In this document: positions 41,848 to 54,131 of the stretch, in pieces
How the letters are laid out: each line of letters starts with the position of its first letter
Position numbering within the stretch: the stretch's first letter is position 1
NCBI RefSeq assembly: GCF_018991925.1
Contig: NW_024735516.1
Coordinates: 1-64,000, forward strand
Origin: Homarus americanus
Lineage: Eukaryota > Arthropoda > Malacostraca > Decapoda > Nephropidae
Direction: 5' to 3'
Length of the DNA: 64,000 nt
The notes under the pieces: model-generated
The model's database searches: none
What the model was told of the DNA's origin: nothing
Seen by the model: only the letters and a program-made list of their open reading frames with translations
Made by a program: the position numbers and the translations under genes

Positions 41848-44771
41848 AGACAATCCTTGCTACCTTTAGCTGACAGTCGAGGACGACATCTAATACAACT
41901 CGACCATTTATCAAATTGTGCAAGTTGATCAGGATATCAAAGAAACACCGACTTAAAACAATTACCACTTACTGTATTTACGGTAAAACAATAGCACAGA
42001 CAATAACATTTCATGGTCCTCTGAGCCGCGCAATGTACATAATTTATCCACCATAATCCTATAATGCTGCTCTTACTCCAGTCCAAAAGTATCACCTAAC
42101 GTTCACTCAGAATGCCAAAATATAATATGAACAATGATTGGAACAAGATTACAGACACTTTCCTGATCTCACGTCTCTAAGTTATGGTGGTACCCCGGAC
42201 GACGAGAGAGGACAAAACCAAACAAATACATATTTATAATTTGATGATTCATAGCTCCAAACATCTTTATATAATTACATAATATTTCATGATTACAAAA
42301 TATTTGAAGTTATAATAGAAACAATAAAATTCAGATCATTAATGCAAAAAATAAACTATTTATTACAAAGGATACACAGCTTCCATATGAAACCGCTCTC
42401 ACAACGGTGACTGATACGAAATCAATATACAACACGCATCTTGATACTATGAAAATACATAGGCCTATGTACCACGTGACTGTACACTAGTATACAGTAC
42501 GTACTTCATGTATTAGTAAACACTCGTCGTCAAAAATTAAAAACATCTTTGGTTATGTTAACTTAGACAATTAACTTTTCTATGTGATATATAGTTCGTG
42601 TAAATACAAACATATTTCCTCAACACTCGTCCAATTGTTTGTTTGTTTTGTTGGCCTTCCTGCACTTGGCGTATGGGAGGTCAGTAAGCCTTGCATATCT
42701 TTACTTTTTTTTTAAACAGATATCAACTACGTTATCAAAGTTAATTATAATGATTAAACACAATGTTAAAGTCACCTGGTAAAAAGATTCTTTAAAAACA
42801 AATTATTTTTTCTTACAAAGATGAAAAATGTTTTCCGTCAAGGATCTACACAAAAAGAATGTAAACAAAAAAGTGAGAATAATGTGAGTTGTTAACGGCG
42901 GGAGTGAGGTGCTTCTCTTATACCAACTTGGTGTACACTTTTCAAGTGTACACCAAGTATAAACGATATCCATAATGTACAACTTACTCACCATCATAAC
43001 TCCACTAAGGGTTCTCAAGCTGAAACTGCCAGTCAAGAACACTGAGGAAGCTTTGATTGTGACTGTTAATTTATTCCACAGTACTGTACAACTGTCTAGC
43101 CTGTGTGTATCTTGATGTTCAACAGTTGACAGACCTCAAACATCTTAATACTGTTATGTAATGCACTTTTTCTGGCGAGAGTAGATAAAATACACGTAAA
43201 AAATACACTTTCTAGTCCAAGTACCGTACATACTTACATAAGGCACTACTGGAAACCTGGAGAAATGTGTGTTAAGTTATTACCGCCTGAAACAAGGTAA
43301 GAAAAGTACAATTAGCTTAAAGTGTGTATAAAGTGAATACTTAAAAAGGAAATATATTGGCTTCTCCCTGCTGTAGGGTAAATAGCTGTTTTGCAAGTCA
43401 ATTGGATAATCCCCAACAAGACTCATTCGGGAAGGCTACAAGCCTAAAAGTTTTGCGAGAGAATTTTCCTTGAAGGAGGGAAATTTGGTGAGGGCTTCTG
43501 CCGTCACAAGAATATACTGTTTTGCATCGGTGATGTCCCCCGAGACGCTTGTTGTCTAAGCTGCTCCTTAATCATCTCTTGTTAGCAGTCACCGCAACAA
43601 CAGTAAACATCCACCTACTTTAAATCGTCGACTGTTATTATCTAAAAAATGACCCCCATATACTAGGAAATGTTAACTTACGACCACCCGCTGCCTCTAA
43701 CTCTCCGAAACTCTAGACAATGAACTAAAAGGTTTGTTAATGGAAGATCCCTCCTCCTTGTGACCTAAAAGTTGGAGTGTATAAAACTCTAGATGAGAGG
43801 ACACTCGTATGGCACTCTCTGCGGGAACCATGTTATGTCACAACAAACTTTCTCAAGGGAAAGTTTAGAGGATATACTCTCTTTCGAGATCCTGTCTAGG
43901 AAGGTTAACATTCGTACTGTAAGATAATTTATCGTGCCTCTTGACTCTCACCTATGTCAGACAGTTAGTGTCGCTGGTGGAGACAAGGAGACCGTGAGCT
44001 GACGTCTGCATGCCAGAAACACTAAGACATCTATCACGTTAACGTCGGCTGAGTTTGTTTGATACCAAGAGTTTTGGGCTGTATTTCTTTATTTGTCAAA
44101 CTGAGTCGTGTAGTGATTATTAGCAGACATACATGACTAAGTTAAATAGGAACTTTTTTATCTTAAGCAAATTTGATTATATATTAAGATGCTTAACCCC
44201 AACGTTACTTTCCTTCTCCATAAATTCAATTAGTCATGAAGTGTATCAAAAGGTATGTGTGTCGCATTCAGAAAGTGTCAAACAAATTCACTTAACGCAC
44301 TGTACAAAAATATATTAATAATAATATTTGTCAACGAGACTGTATCAGAGGTGTGCACAGACTGTGTGTGTGTGTGTGTGTGTGTCTGTGTGTGTCGCCA
44401 AATACGGATAATTGCCCAATGAATTATTAATTCTCAACTAACATTAATAAAAAAAGTATACCATTTTGTTTGTTATGACTTAGTGGAGATTAGTACATTT
44501 ATGGTATGTTCTGGTTCACTTAAGACGTCGTTTAATGTCATAATATATCCAATTTTGGTGTTAGGTTATATTGAAAGACATACTGACATGACAGCCAAGC
44601 ACACATTATAAAATTGTTACACAACATTGTCACTTAAATCCAACATTTAATATTTTTCCTTACCTGAAGACACTGGAAATCTCTATGTCATCTTCTAAAC
44701 TGTGCATCCAGGTCCTCATTATTGATGTTCACTTGATTCCATATAGGAGATCGTGTTTGTTTATATTGATT
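41848..44771. other. No gene recognised
   Basis: A long AT-rich stretch without a protein domain, RNA gene or terminal repeat that I can support. It holds the short perfect hairpin at 42926 and a TG run at 44364-44397. Confidence 0.5.
42926..42958. repeat. Perfect 15-bp hairpin
   Basis: ACTTGGTGTACACTT, a three-base loop TTC, and AAGTGTACACCAAGT form a perfect stem-loop. It is not followed by a T run and is too short for a microRNA precursor. Confidence 0.9.
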
Positions 44772-46371
44772 CATTATGTACACTCGGAAACGATATTCTC
44801 TAGCCCACCTGGGTCGGTACTGGAGGTTAGTACAGTGTCGTTTCTGGACGGGGGCCCACTCTAACTATCACGAGGCAACACACGCACGAACAACACAGTC
44901 ATAGTATGGTTGTATAGATGACATTATGTATAAATATTGTATATGGCATTTTATACTCTGCATTATCTTCATTATGTATGAGCACGAAGAAAAAATTACC
45001 ATAGGTTGTAGTTACGAAATTATGAATGGAAAAAACACTTCCAAACCACCCAGTGAATCCACATGTCGTTTACAGCGCTTGTGGCCAGACCACGATGCTT
45101 CCACCACACCCCATCTATATCTTTTATTTCCCATCATTCGCGTAACTATATGAAAAATCGTGTTTAATTTAACTACATATTTCAAAAACCTTAAATTACA
45201 TGTGGATCAGTCACTCCTCATTTGACACACTTATAGTGTAATACTTTGCAGCAATCTGGTAGATTCCATGCCAACCAGATTACATGAAGTTATAGCAGCA
45301 GATGGAGGTTGGACACGGTAATAACCTGTGGTCAAGAATTAAATTTCCGCCCACGACGGTGCCTTGTAGGGGGTGGCGGGGAAGTTAGCTCTCTGGTGTA
45401 ACCTCGTTGGGGCCACATAGACTTCGTTTCCTAACTCTCGGGAATTTGTCCAGGTATTTTACTATATAGTTTTACGTCACTTCGCATAAATATGCTTACA
45501 AAATCTATGCATTAAGATGCATGTCTCTTGGGAATCTGTCCAGACATTAAATATGTTATATACTACAATAATCACATAGATATGTTTACAATGTTTATGC
45601 ATAATAAATGTGAAAAATATTTTTGGGGGTTCAATTAACCAATAGTCATGCCTACAAAGCAATCTTAATGCTCTAAGTGCATGTATGTGTTAAATAACGA
45701 GTCACTGATCCACATTATGAAAAGCAAGCACTTTGCCATATGGATATAGTTACACGGAAGAAGGGAAATAAGGATGAACCATGGTTTTGACGGAAACAAT
45801 GTGCTCTGGGACGATGCTCACAATGACGAATGGGAGAAACCTCTATATGAAACATCTTACCTACTAAGGATAAAGCTTAATGTTACAGAACACACACACA
45901 CACACACACACAGTGTAACTTTGTGTGACGCATTGTCTGACTTGGGGTGGCTTTGAGCGAACCATACACTTGATATTACAATTTATGTATCCTTCCGGTC
46001 CATGATTTACAACAATAACTGTAGGGTAAAAGTTACAATATTATACTAATAACACTGTCATGTATTGATACTATGACTAGTTACCAAGATACAGAGCACC
46101 ATGAACTTAACATGATAATGATAGTGAAGCCTGGAAGGGTTCATATCATAACTTGTGTGTTCGTGCGTATGTTGCCCCGTGAGAGTTACCGTGGGCCTCC
46201 ATGTGCCCAGGTGGGATGGTCAAAGTATTACACTATAAGTGTGTCAAATGAGGAGTGACTGATCCACATGTAATGTAAGGTCTTTGAAATATGTAGTTAA
46301 ATTAAACACGATTTTTCATATAGTTATGTGAATGATGGGAAGCAACGTGGTCTGGCACGCGCGCGCGCGCG

Positions 46372-46404
<33 letters not shown>

Positions 46405-46706
46405 GTTGTGTGGAGTCACTGGGTGGTTTGGAAGTGTTTATTTCCTTTCATACTTTCGTAACTACAACCTATGGTATTTTTCTTCGTGTTCATATATAAT
46501 GAAGATAATGCAGAGTATAAAATACCTTATACAATATTTATACATAATGTCATCTATACAGCCGTACTATGACTGTGTGTTTGTGCGTGTGTTACCTCAT
46601 GATAGTTAGAGTGGGCCCCCGTCCAGAAAGGACACTGTTCTCACCTCCAGTACCGACCCAGGTGGGCTAGAGATTATGGTTTCCGAGTGTACTTTTATGT
46701 AATTTA
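44772..46706. repeat. Large inverted repeat with arms of about 480 bp
   Basis: The left arm (44772-45249) is the reverse complement of the right arm (46221-46706). Matching examples are TAGCCCACCTGGGTCGGTAC against GTACCGACCCAGGTGGGCTA and GTGGATCAGTCACTCCTCAT against ATGAGGAGTGACTGATCCAC. The spacer is about 970 bases and has no coding region. A partial direct copy of part of the right arm (TTCGTGCGTATG...GTGGGCCTCC) lies in the spacer at about 46153-46216. The right arm carries a GC/AC microsatellite where the left arm has about 25 non-repetitive bases. Confidence 0.9.
46357..46404 (+). repeat. (GC)n(AC)n microsatellite inside the right arm
   Basis: A GC run followed by an AC run, a potential Z-DNA former. 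The homologous place in the left arm lacks it. Confidence 0.95.
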
Positions 46707-46825
46707 TTCATATTTCATTCCTTACCTTTTTTTTTCGAATTTACCTGCGTCTCTCCTTAATTTCCATCGTCCTTTTTTCTTCAAAGTACAGTTGAGAGTA
46801 ACCAAAAACCCAACACTAACACACT

Positions 46826-48478
46826 AAACTGTGTGTACCAGGAGTACAATAACAGTTACTGTGTGTACCAGGAGTACAGTAACAGATGCTGTGTGTACCA
46901 GGAGTACAGTAACAGTTGTTGTGTGTACCAGGAGTACAGTAACAGGTACTGTGTGTACCAGGAGTACAGTAACAGTTGCTGTGTGTACCAGGAGTACAGT
47001 AAAACCTGCTGTGTGTACCAGGAGCCCAGTAACAGCTGCTGTGTGTACCAGGAGTACAGTAACTGTTACTGTGTTTACCAGGAGTACAGTAACAGTTACT
47101 GTGTGTACCAGTAGTACAGTAACAGTTGCTGTGTGTATGAGGAATTACAGTAACAGCTGCTGTATTATTACCAGGAGTAGAGTAACTGTTACTGTGTGTG
47201 TGCCAGTGCAGTAACGGTGCTGTAATAATTTCAGGAGTAGAAGTAACAGTTACTGTGTGCACCAGGAGTACAGTAACACCTGCTGTGTATGTACCAAGAG
47301 ATTTAGTAACACCTGCTGTGTGTACCAGGTACAGGCTGATTACTGTGTGTACCAGGGTACAGTAACAGTTACTGTGTGTATTTCAGGAGTACAGTAACTG
47401 TTACTGTGTGTACCAGGAGTACAGGGAGCAGTTACTGTGTGTACCAGTAGTACAGTAACAGTTGCTGTGTGTACAAGTACAGTAACAGTTGCTGTGTGTG
47501 TAAGGTACAGTAACAGCTGCTGTGTGTTACCAGGAGTAGGCAACTGTTACTGTGTGTGCCAGTAATTACAGTAACCAGTTGCTGTGTGTACCAGTAGTAC
47601 AGTAACAGTTGCTGTGTGTATGAGGAGTACAGTAACAGCTGCTGTGTGTACCAGGAGTAGAGTAACTGTTACTGTGTGTACCAGGAGTACAGTAACAGTT
47701 ACTGTGTGAACCAGGAGTAGAGTAACAGTTACTGTGTGCACCAGGAGTACAGTAACACCTGCTGTGTGTACCAGGAGTTCAGTAACACCTGCTGTGTGTA
47801 CCAGGAGTACAGAGACAGTTACTGTGTGTACCAGGAGTACAGTAACAGTTACTGTGTGTAACAGGAGTACAGTAACTGTTACTGTGTGTACCAGGAGTAC
47901 AGAGACAGTTACTGTGTGTACCAGTAGTACAGTAACAGTTGCTGTGTGTACCAGGAGTACAGTAACAGTTGCTGTGTGTATGAGGAGTACAGTAACAGCT
48001 GCTGTGTGTACCAGGAGTAGAGTAACTGTTACTGTGTGTACCAGGAGTACAGTAACAGTTACTGTGTGAACCAGGAGTAGAGTAACAGTTACTGTGTGCA
48101 CCAGGAGTACAGTAACACCTGCTGTGTGTACCAGGAGTTCAGTAACAGCTGCTGTGTGTACCAGGAGTACAGAGACAGTTACTGTGTGTACCAGGAGTAC
48201 AGTAACAGTTACTGTGGGTACCAGGAGTACAGTAACAGCTGCTGTGTGTACCAGGAGTTCAGTAACACCTGCTGTGTGTACCAGGAGTACAGTGACAGTT
48301 ACTGTGTGTACCAGGAGTACAGTAACAGTTACTGTGTGTAACAGGAGTACAGTAACTATTACTGTGTGTACCAAGAGTACAGTAACAGTATCTGTTTCAC
48401 ATGTACAGTAACAGCAGCTATGTCACATGTACAAGAACAGCAGTTGTGTCACTTGTACAGGAACAGCAGCTGCGTGAA
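46826..48478 (+). repeat. 30-bp minisatellite with 360-bp higher-order period
   Basis: About 54 copies of a 30-base unit made of GTACAGTAACAGTTACTGTG followed by TGTACCAGGA. The unit contains the near-palindrome ACAGTAACAGTTACTGT. From 47581 onward blocks of twelve units repeat: 47641-47760 equals 48001-48120 exactly, an offset of 360 bases. Because 30 is a multiple of three, several frames on both strands remain open (up to 275 codons). These are repeat artefacts rather than genes. The last units (48385-48478) are shorter variants. Confidence 0.95.
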
Positions 48479-48644
48479 TCAGTTCAGGTAATAATGAAAC
48501 ACTCTGTGAAAAACAATCAATATCTTATTAATATATATTATATGTGAATACAATGTGTAGAAATGTGTGGTATAAAGAGGTGTGGCGACGACTGCCCCAG
48601 AGAGCACTTGGTGGTGATTATCTTGGTGGAGACGCGTCACCAGC

Positions 48645-49604
48645 TGCACACGTCCCTCCCTCACACACGTCCCTCAGTCACACACGTCCCTCCCTCACAC
48701 ACGTCCCTCAGTGACACACGTCCCTGCCGCACACACGTCCCTCCCTCACACATGGTCCTCCGTCACACACGTCCTCAGTCACGTCCCTCCCTCACACCAC
48801 GTCCCTCCCTTCACACATCTGTACCTCCACACACGTCCCTCCTCACACGTCCCTCCCTCACACACGTCACTCCCTCACACACAACCACATCCCACACACA
48901 CACGTCCTCCCTCACACGTCCCTCCCTCACACACGTCCCTCCCTCTCACACACGTCCCTCCTTACACACATCTGTACCCTCACACACGTCCTCCCCACAC
49001 ACGTTCCTCCCTCACACACGTCTCTCCCTCACACACGTCCCTCCCCACACACGTCCTCCTCACACACGTCTCTCTCACACACGTCCGTCCCGCACACACG
49101 TCCCTCCCCACACGTCTCTCCCCACACACGTCTGTCCCCACAGGGTCTCTCCCTCACACACACGTCCCTCCTCACACACGCCCTCCCTCACACACGTCCC
49201 TCCCACACACACGTCTCTCCTCACACACGTCCCTCCCTCACACACGTCTCTCCTCATACACGACCTCCCTCACACACGTCTCCTCACACACGTCTCCCCA
49301 CACACGTCTGTCCCTCACACACGACCTCCCCACACGTCCCTCCTCACAAACGTCTCTCACACACGTCCCTCCTCACACAACGTCTCCTCACACACGTATG
49401 TCCCTCCACTCACGACCTCCCACACACGTCCTCCTCACACACGTCCGTCCCTCACACACGACCCTCCCTCACACACGTCCCTCCTCACAAACGTCTCTCT
49501 CCCCACACACGTCTGTCCTCACACACACTCCCACACACACACGTCCCTCCTCACAAACGTCTCTCCCCGCCCCTCCCTCATACACACACCCCACACGCGT
49601 CCTC

Positions 49605-49640
<36 letters not shown>
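48645..49640 (+). repeat. 14-17 bp minisatellite, unit CACACACGTCCCTCCCT
   Basis: About 65 degenerate copies of CACACACGTCCCTCCCT lie in tandem and end in a pure CA run (49600-49640). The array resumes at 49935. The histidine/threonine/proline-rich frames (up to 362 codons) are compositional. Confidence 0.95.
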
Positions 49641-49644
<4 letters not shown>

Positions 49645-49646
<2 letters not shown>

Positions 49647-49890
49647 CATAACACCATCAGACTATTACACCACGTGAGTTCCTCCTAACACCATCTGGGA
49701 GGGAGTTACAACACGTTTTGCTGTTCAACACCTACATTAATCTGTATGTTCACTGTATGTTCCTTTACCTTTCTCTAATGAAGGCTTTTGTTAAACCACC
49801 AATGTATGTAATAAGTCATTTATGTCCAATGTATTTTTCAGCCTTCGGGCTGCAGAATTTTCAATAAACCGTTAATTATTATTATTATTA
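49645..49890 (+). mobile_element. Retrotransposon 3' tail inserted in the minisatellite
   Basis: This non-repetitive piece splits the CACACGTCCCTC array. It ends TTTTTCAGCCTTCGGGCTGC, then AATAAACCGTTAATTATTATT. The same ending with an ATT tail is found at 2260-2412, so it is a 5'-truncated insertion of that retrotransposon family. CA runs flank it on both sides, which hides the target duplication. Confidence 0.7.
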
Positions 49891-49891
49891 C

Positions 49892-50335
49892 ACACACACA
49901 CACACATACATACATACATACATACACACACACACGTCTCCCTCCACGTCCTCACCACGTCCTCCTCACACGTCCCTCCCTCACGTCCCTCCTCACACGT
50001 CCCTCCCTCACACACGTCCCTCCCTCACACGTCCCTCCCACACACGTCCTCCCTCACACAGTCCCTCCCTCACACGTCCTCCTCACACGTCCCTCCCTCA
50101 CACGTCCCTCCCCACACACGTCCCTCCCTCACGTCCTCCTCACACGTCTCTCCCTCACACGTCCCTCCCTCACGTTCCTCCCTCACACGTCCCTCCCTCA
50201 CACGTCCCTCCCTCCTCACACACGTCTCTCCCTCACACGTCTCTCCCTCACGTCGTCCCTCCCACACACGTCCGTCCCTCACACACGTCCCTCCCTCACA
50301 CACGTCCCTCCCCCACACACGTCCCTCCCTCTTCC
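49892..50335 (+). repeat. CACACGTCCCTCCCT minisatellite, second block
   Basis: After CA and CATA microsatellites (49890-49935) the unit of 48645-49640 resumes for about 400 bases. Confidence 0.95.
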
Positions 50336-50339
50336 TGTA

Positions 50340-51734
50340 CCAGGTTCCCTCATTTGATTTTCATAGTAATGTCTCCAAACTATATGTGCATAACAATTGA
50401 GCCGTAAGTATTGTGAGTAAAGTGGTAGAAAGACCTTCAGCACTCCGCCTCACACCACAAATCAGCACCAGCACTAGCACAGAACAGCATTTACCCTCCC
50501 CCCCCCCGCACTATCTCTCACTGATGAGATTAAGGAAGCATCACTTGCTGCACCAGACGAACGTTCGCCCGCCTTCTGCCCGGAGTGGTGCTCGTATTAT
50601 GGTATGCAACAGAGAGAAAACTTGACTATAATGGGTAAGCATAGTGCATGTTATTATTCTCAGTCTCCTGTAGTGTTGTCATATTAGTAAGAGTGAGTTT
50701 TGCAACACAAAACTGTTAAGAACATGTTGAAGCACCATCTAATGTCAGTAAAGAACAGATTATGGATACAGAGAGGAAGTAAATGTGCTATACTGTGAAC
50801 TTTGATCATCTAAACCTTGGCTTTAGCCTTGTACACGCCCAGGCGAGGCCATCATGGTGTTAGTGGATAAACATTCAGCAAGATACAAATTTTTGGCAAT
50901 TAAAATGGAACACAGAGAAGAGAAAACTTTATACAAGAAAACTTTATATAAAAATAATTATGAACCATTTTATAAAGAAATGTTCACAAGTCGAGTGATT
51001 CGGCTGAAGATTGTGAATAAATACTGAATATATATACACACTCCCTGTATATATAAGGAAGAAAGATTTTGTATATAATGTCGTGATGGTTGTTCATTGT
51101 CCTGCCAAGTAGTGTGGTAAGAAGGGTGGGAACAAGATTAATGGAGTGGGGTGCGAGGTACAGTAGATTAAGAGAGATAACACGGGTGTAAATGTTAGAG
51201 GATACAAACACTGTTCTGGTAGGTTGTGGCAGCAGAGAATGTAGCGAACAAAAGTTAAGTGATAACAATAGAGAAGAGAGACAGAGAGAAATGGATGTTA
51301 GTTTTAATGGAGATAGAACGGAGGAGGAGGGGGGAGAGAATGTTTCCTTAACTAGGGGTAGATGTGCTGCCAAGCATAATCGAATTAGTGCACAGAGAGA
51401 GAATTCTTAAACGAATAGTAGAACAGCCACTATCAGTCACGCGAGAAACATAAATTCAGAGACGCGAGGAAAAATAATTTGAAGTGTAGGAATTGATGCA
51501 CTGAAGAGCAAAATGTGGCGTGGATGAGATGCAATGAATACGAAATGTGGCTATAAGATGTGGAGGTGGAGGAGGGAGCCGAGTACAGTCTGCTGAGGCG
51601 GTCTGGAGTTAATGAGAAAACGGAAAGTGAAAGATTAGCAAAAATGCTTCAGAGGGGAAGACCGAGACAGAAGTGAAAGGCTGGAGTGAGGGAGGCGGAG
51701 ATGAGCTCTGTTACCACCACTGTATCTGTCATCC
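50340..51734. other. No gene; possible LINE scrap
   Basis: Mostly unrecognised. At 51580-51690 the plus strand reads SGVNEKTESERLAKML followed by RGRPRQK, reminiscent of the GHVxRM...RGRPxxxW end of some LINE ORF2 proteins. The match is weak and interrupted. Open frames at 50413-50625 and 51184-51410 have no domain. Confidence 0.35.
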
Positions 51735-52915
51735 TAAAACACACGTGCTATTGGGGTGATGTGCTGGGATGATGTGTGGTGCTGGGGTGATGTGTGGTGC
51801 TGGGGTGATGTGTGACGCTGGGGTGATGTGTGGTGCTGGGGTGATGTGTGGTGCTGGGGTGATGTGTGGTGCTGGGTGATGTGTGTGGTGCTGGGGTGAT
51901 GTGTGTGCTGGGTGATGTGTGTGATGCTGGGGTGATGTGTGGTGCTGGGTGATGTGTGTGGTGCTGGGATGGTGTGGTGCTGGGATGATGTGTGGTGCTG
52001 GGGTGATGTGTGGTGTGTGGTGCTGGGGTGATGTGTGACGCTGGGATGATGTGTGGTGCTGGGGTGATGTGTGGTGCTGGGGTGATGTGTGGTGCTGGGG
52101 GTGATGTGTGACGCTGGGATGATGTGTGGTGCTGGGGTGATGTGTGGTGCTGGGGTGATGTGTGGTGCTGGGGTGATGTGTGGTGCTGGAGTGATGTGTG
52201 ATGTGATGGGATGATGTGTGTGGTGCTGGAGTGTGTGTGTGATGCTGGGGTGATGTGTGGTGCTGGAGTGATGTGTGTGCTGGGTGATGTGTGGTGCTGG
52301 GTGATGTGTGTGATGCTGGGTGTGTGTGGTGCTGGGTGGTGTGTGTGATGTGTGATGTGTGTGTGCTGGAGTGATGTGTGTGTGTGCTGGGATGATGTGT
52401 GGTGCTGCTGGTGATGTGTGTGATGCTGGGGTGATGTGTGGTGCTGGGTGATGTGTGTGTGTGCTGGGTGATGTGTGGTGCTGGGTGATGTGTGGTGCTG
52501 GGTGATGTGTGTGGTGCTGGGTGATGATGTGTGGTGCTGGGTGATGTGTGTGATGCTGGGTGATGAGTGTGGTGCTGGGTGATGTGTGTGGTGCTGGAGT
52601 GATGTGTGTGCTGGGTGATGTGTGTGATGCTGGGTGATGTGTGGTGCTGGGTGATGTGTGTGATGCTGGGTGATGTTGTGTGGTGCTGGAGTGATGTGTG
52701 GTGCTGGAGTGATGTGTGATACTGGGGTGATGTGTGTGATGCTGGGATGGTGTGTGGTGCGGGAGTGATGTGCTGGGATGGTGTGTGGTGCGGGAGTGAT
52801 GTGTGACGCTGGAGTGATGTGATGGGATGATGTGTGGTGCTGGAGTGATGTGTGATGCTGGGGTGATGTGCTGGGATGATGTGTGGTGGGATATGTGATG
52901 TGCTGGGATATGTAT
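51735..52915 (+). repeat. 18-bp minisatellite, unit GGTGCTGGGGTGATGTGT
   Basis: About 65 copies of GGTGCTGGGGTGATGTGT with frequent two- and one-base slippage variants. G-rich on the plus strand over 1.18 kb. It has no open frame because the unit length varies. Confidence 0.95.
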
Positions 52916-53992
52916 TGAGTATATAAAATAATTTGTCAGGACTCCAAATTTACAATTATTTACTTCAAATTATAGCATCACCATTACTGTAGCATCATTC
53001 TACATAATCACTCTTCCTCTCACTGTAATTTCCAATGATTACAAAACAAATACAAAAATATTTTTTTACTTACAACAAAAATCCTTAGAAAAATGGTCGA
53101 AATTATTAAACATTTTTGTTTGTTCTTTTGGGGTATTAGTTTCACTTACTTATACTTTTATTAATGATACAGTACCTCATTAAAGTAGTTCAATATCTCT
53201 ACAGACTAACAAAACCAAAGAAACCCATACATCATTATTTATTTACCTGAACCCAGTCATCCTACCACACAGTCCTGCTTGTAATCCGTCAATCCCCTCT
53301 AAATCACCCTTACCAAACACTCAAATAGTAAGGATTATTCCACACAGTCCACATTACTTCATTTGTTTCTGTACATTCTCATTAGTACACGTGCAGGGTG
53401 GCAAAAATATTTCTACCGGAAGGGCAAACACGGCAACGAATATATACACTTACCCTGTATAACACGCACGCACACAAGCACATACATACATACATAACAA
53501 TTGGGTCAAATGATGATAAACCATTTTACGCACTCTGGTATGAAAATGCTTAAGTAAGTGTATAATAAGGCTCTCGTTTTGATTATCCAACGTTGCGAGT
53601 ACATCAGGGTTGTTCTCTTGTTATTCTAAATGAAAATATTTTCGATTGATCCAACTACAGTATAGGTGTAGCGGTTGTGAAAGGAGGGCTGACGACTACC
53701 CAATTTAATTTAATGTATAGGGTCACCGGGAAAGTTCTGTACAGTATTCCAGCTTTAAAATGATGGTACTTGAAAGTAAGTCCAGTAAGAGGACACGGTG
53801 CACCCGGGTCTTAACAGTGTCTGGTGTGTTTTCTTCTTATCAAAGAGTCAATCTATGCCTTCCAATACCTTCCATTGTGAGAGAATTAGATATGGATCAT
53901 CATGCAACTCAAGTCGTCCTATTCCTGCCTCGCGTGCAACTGACTCAGCGTATTTTGAACTGCGCTGAAGCATGTTGATACACTCTTGTTTA
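52916..53992. other. No gene recognised
   Basis: AT-rich DNA without a supported feature. Confidence 0.55.
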
Positions 53993-54131
53993 GATCACAT
54001 GAGATTTAAAATCCTAACGCTTACCTAACCTAACCCCTAGGTAGCGTTAGGGTGGTTAATCTTCAGGCGATATAAGCTGTGGTGTCTAATCTTCAGGTGA
54101 AATAAGCTGCAGTGTCTAATCTTTAGGTGAC
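53993..54131 (+). mobile_element. Inverted-repeat element of the GGATCACCTGAAG family
   Basis: The start is diverged (GATCACATGAGATTT). CTTACCTAACCTAACCCC is in the middle, and the right end is present three times in tandem as GTGTCTAATCTTCAGGTGA-type units. Confidence 0.65.

Noticed and set aside
47547..48374. Minus-strand open frame of 275 codons
   Set aside because: It lies inside the 30-bp minisatellite; the repeat length is a multiple of three, so open frames on both strands are expected.
48563..49688. Plus-strand open frames of 325-362 codons rich in His, Thr and Pro
   Set aside because: They are produced by the CACACACGTCCCTCCCT array, in two overlapping frames, with no domain.
46826..52915. 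Regular repeats that might suggest a CRISPR array
   Set aside because: The units are contiguous and degenerate without unique spacers, in a eukaryotic context; these are minisatellites.
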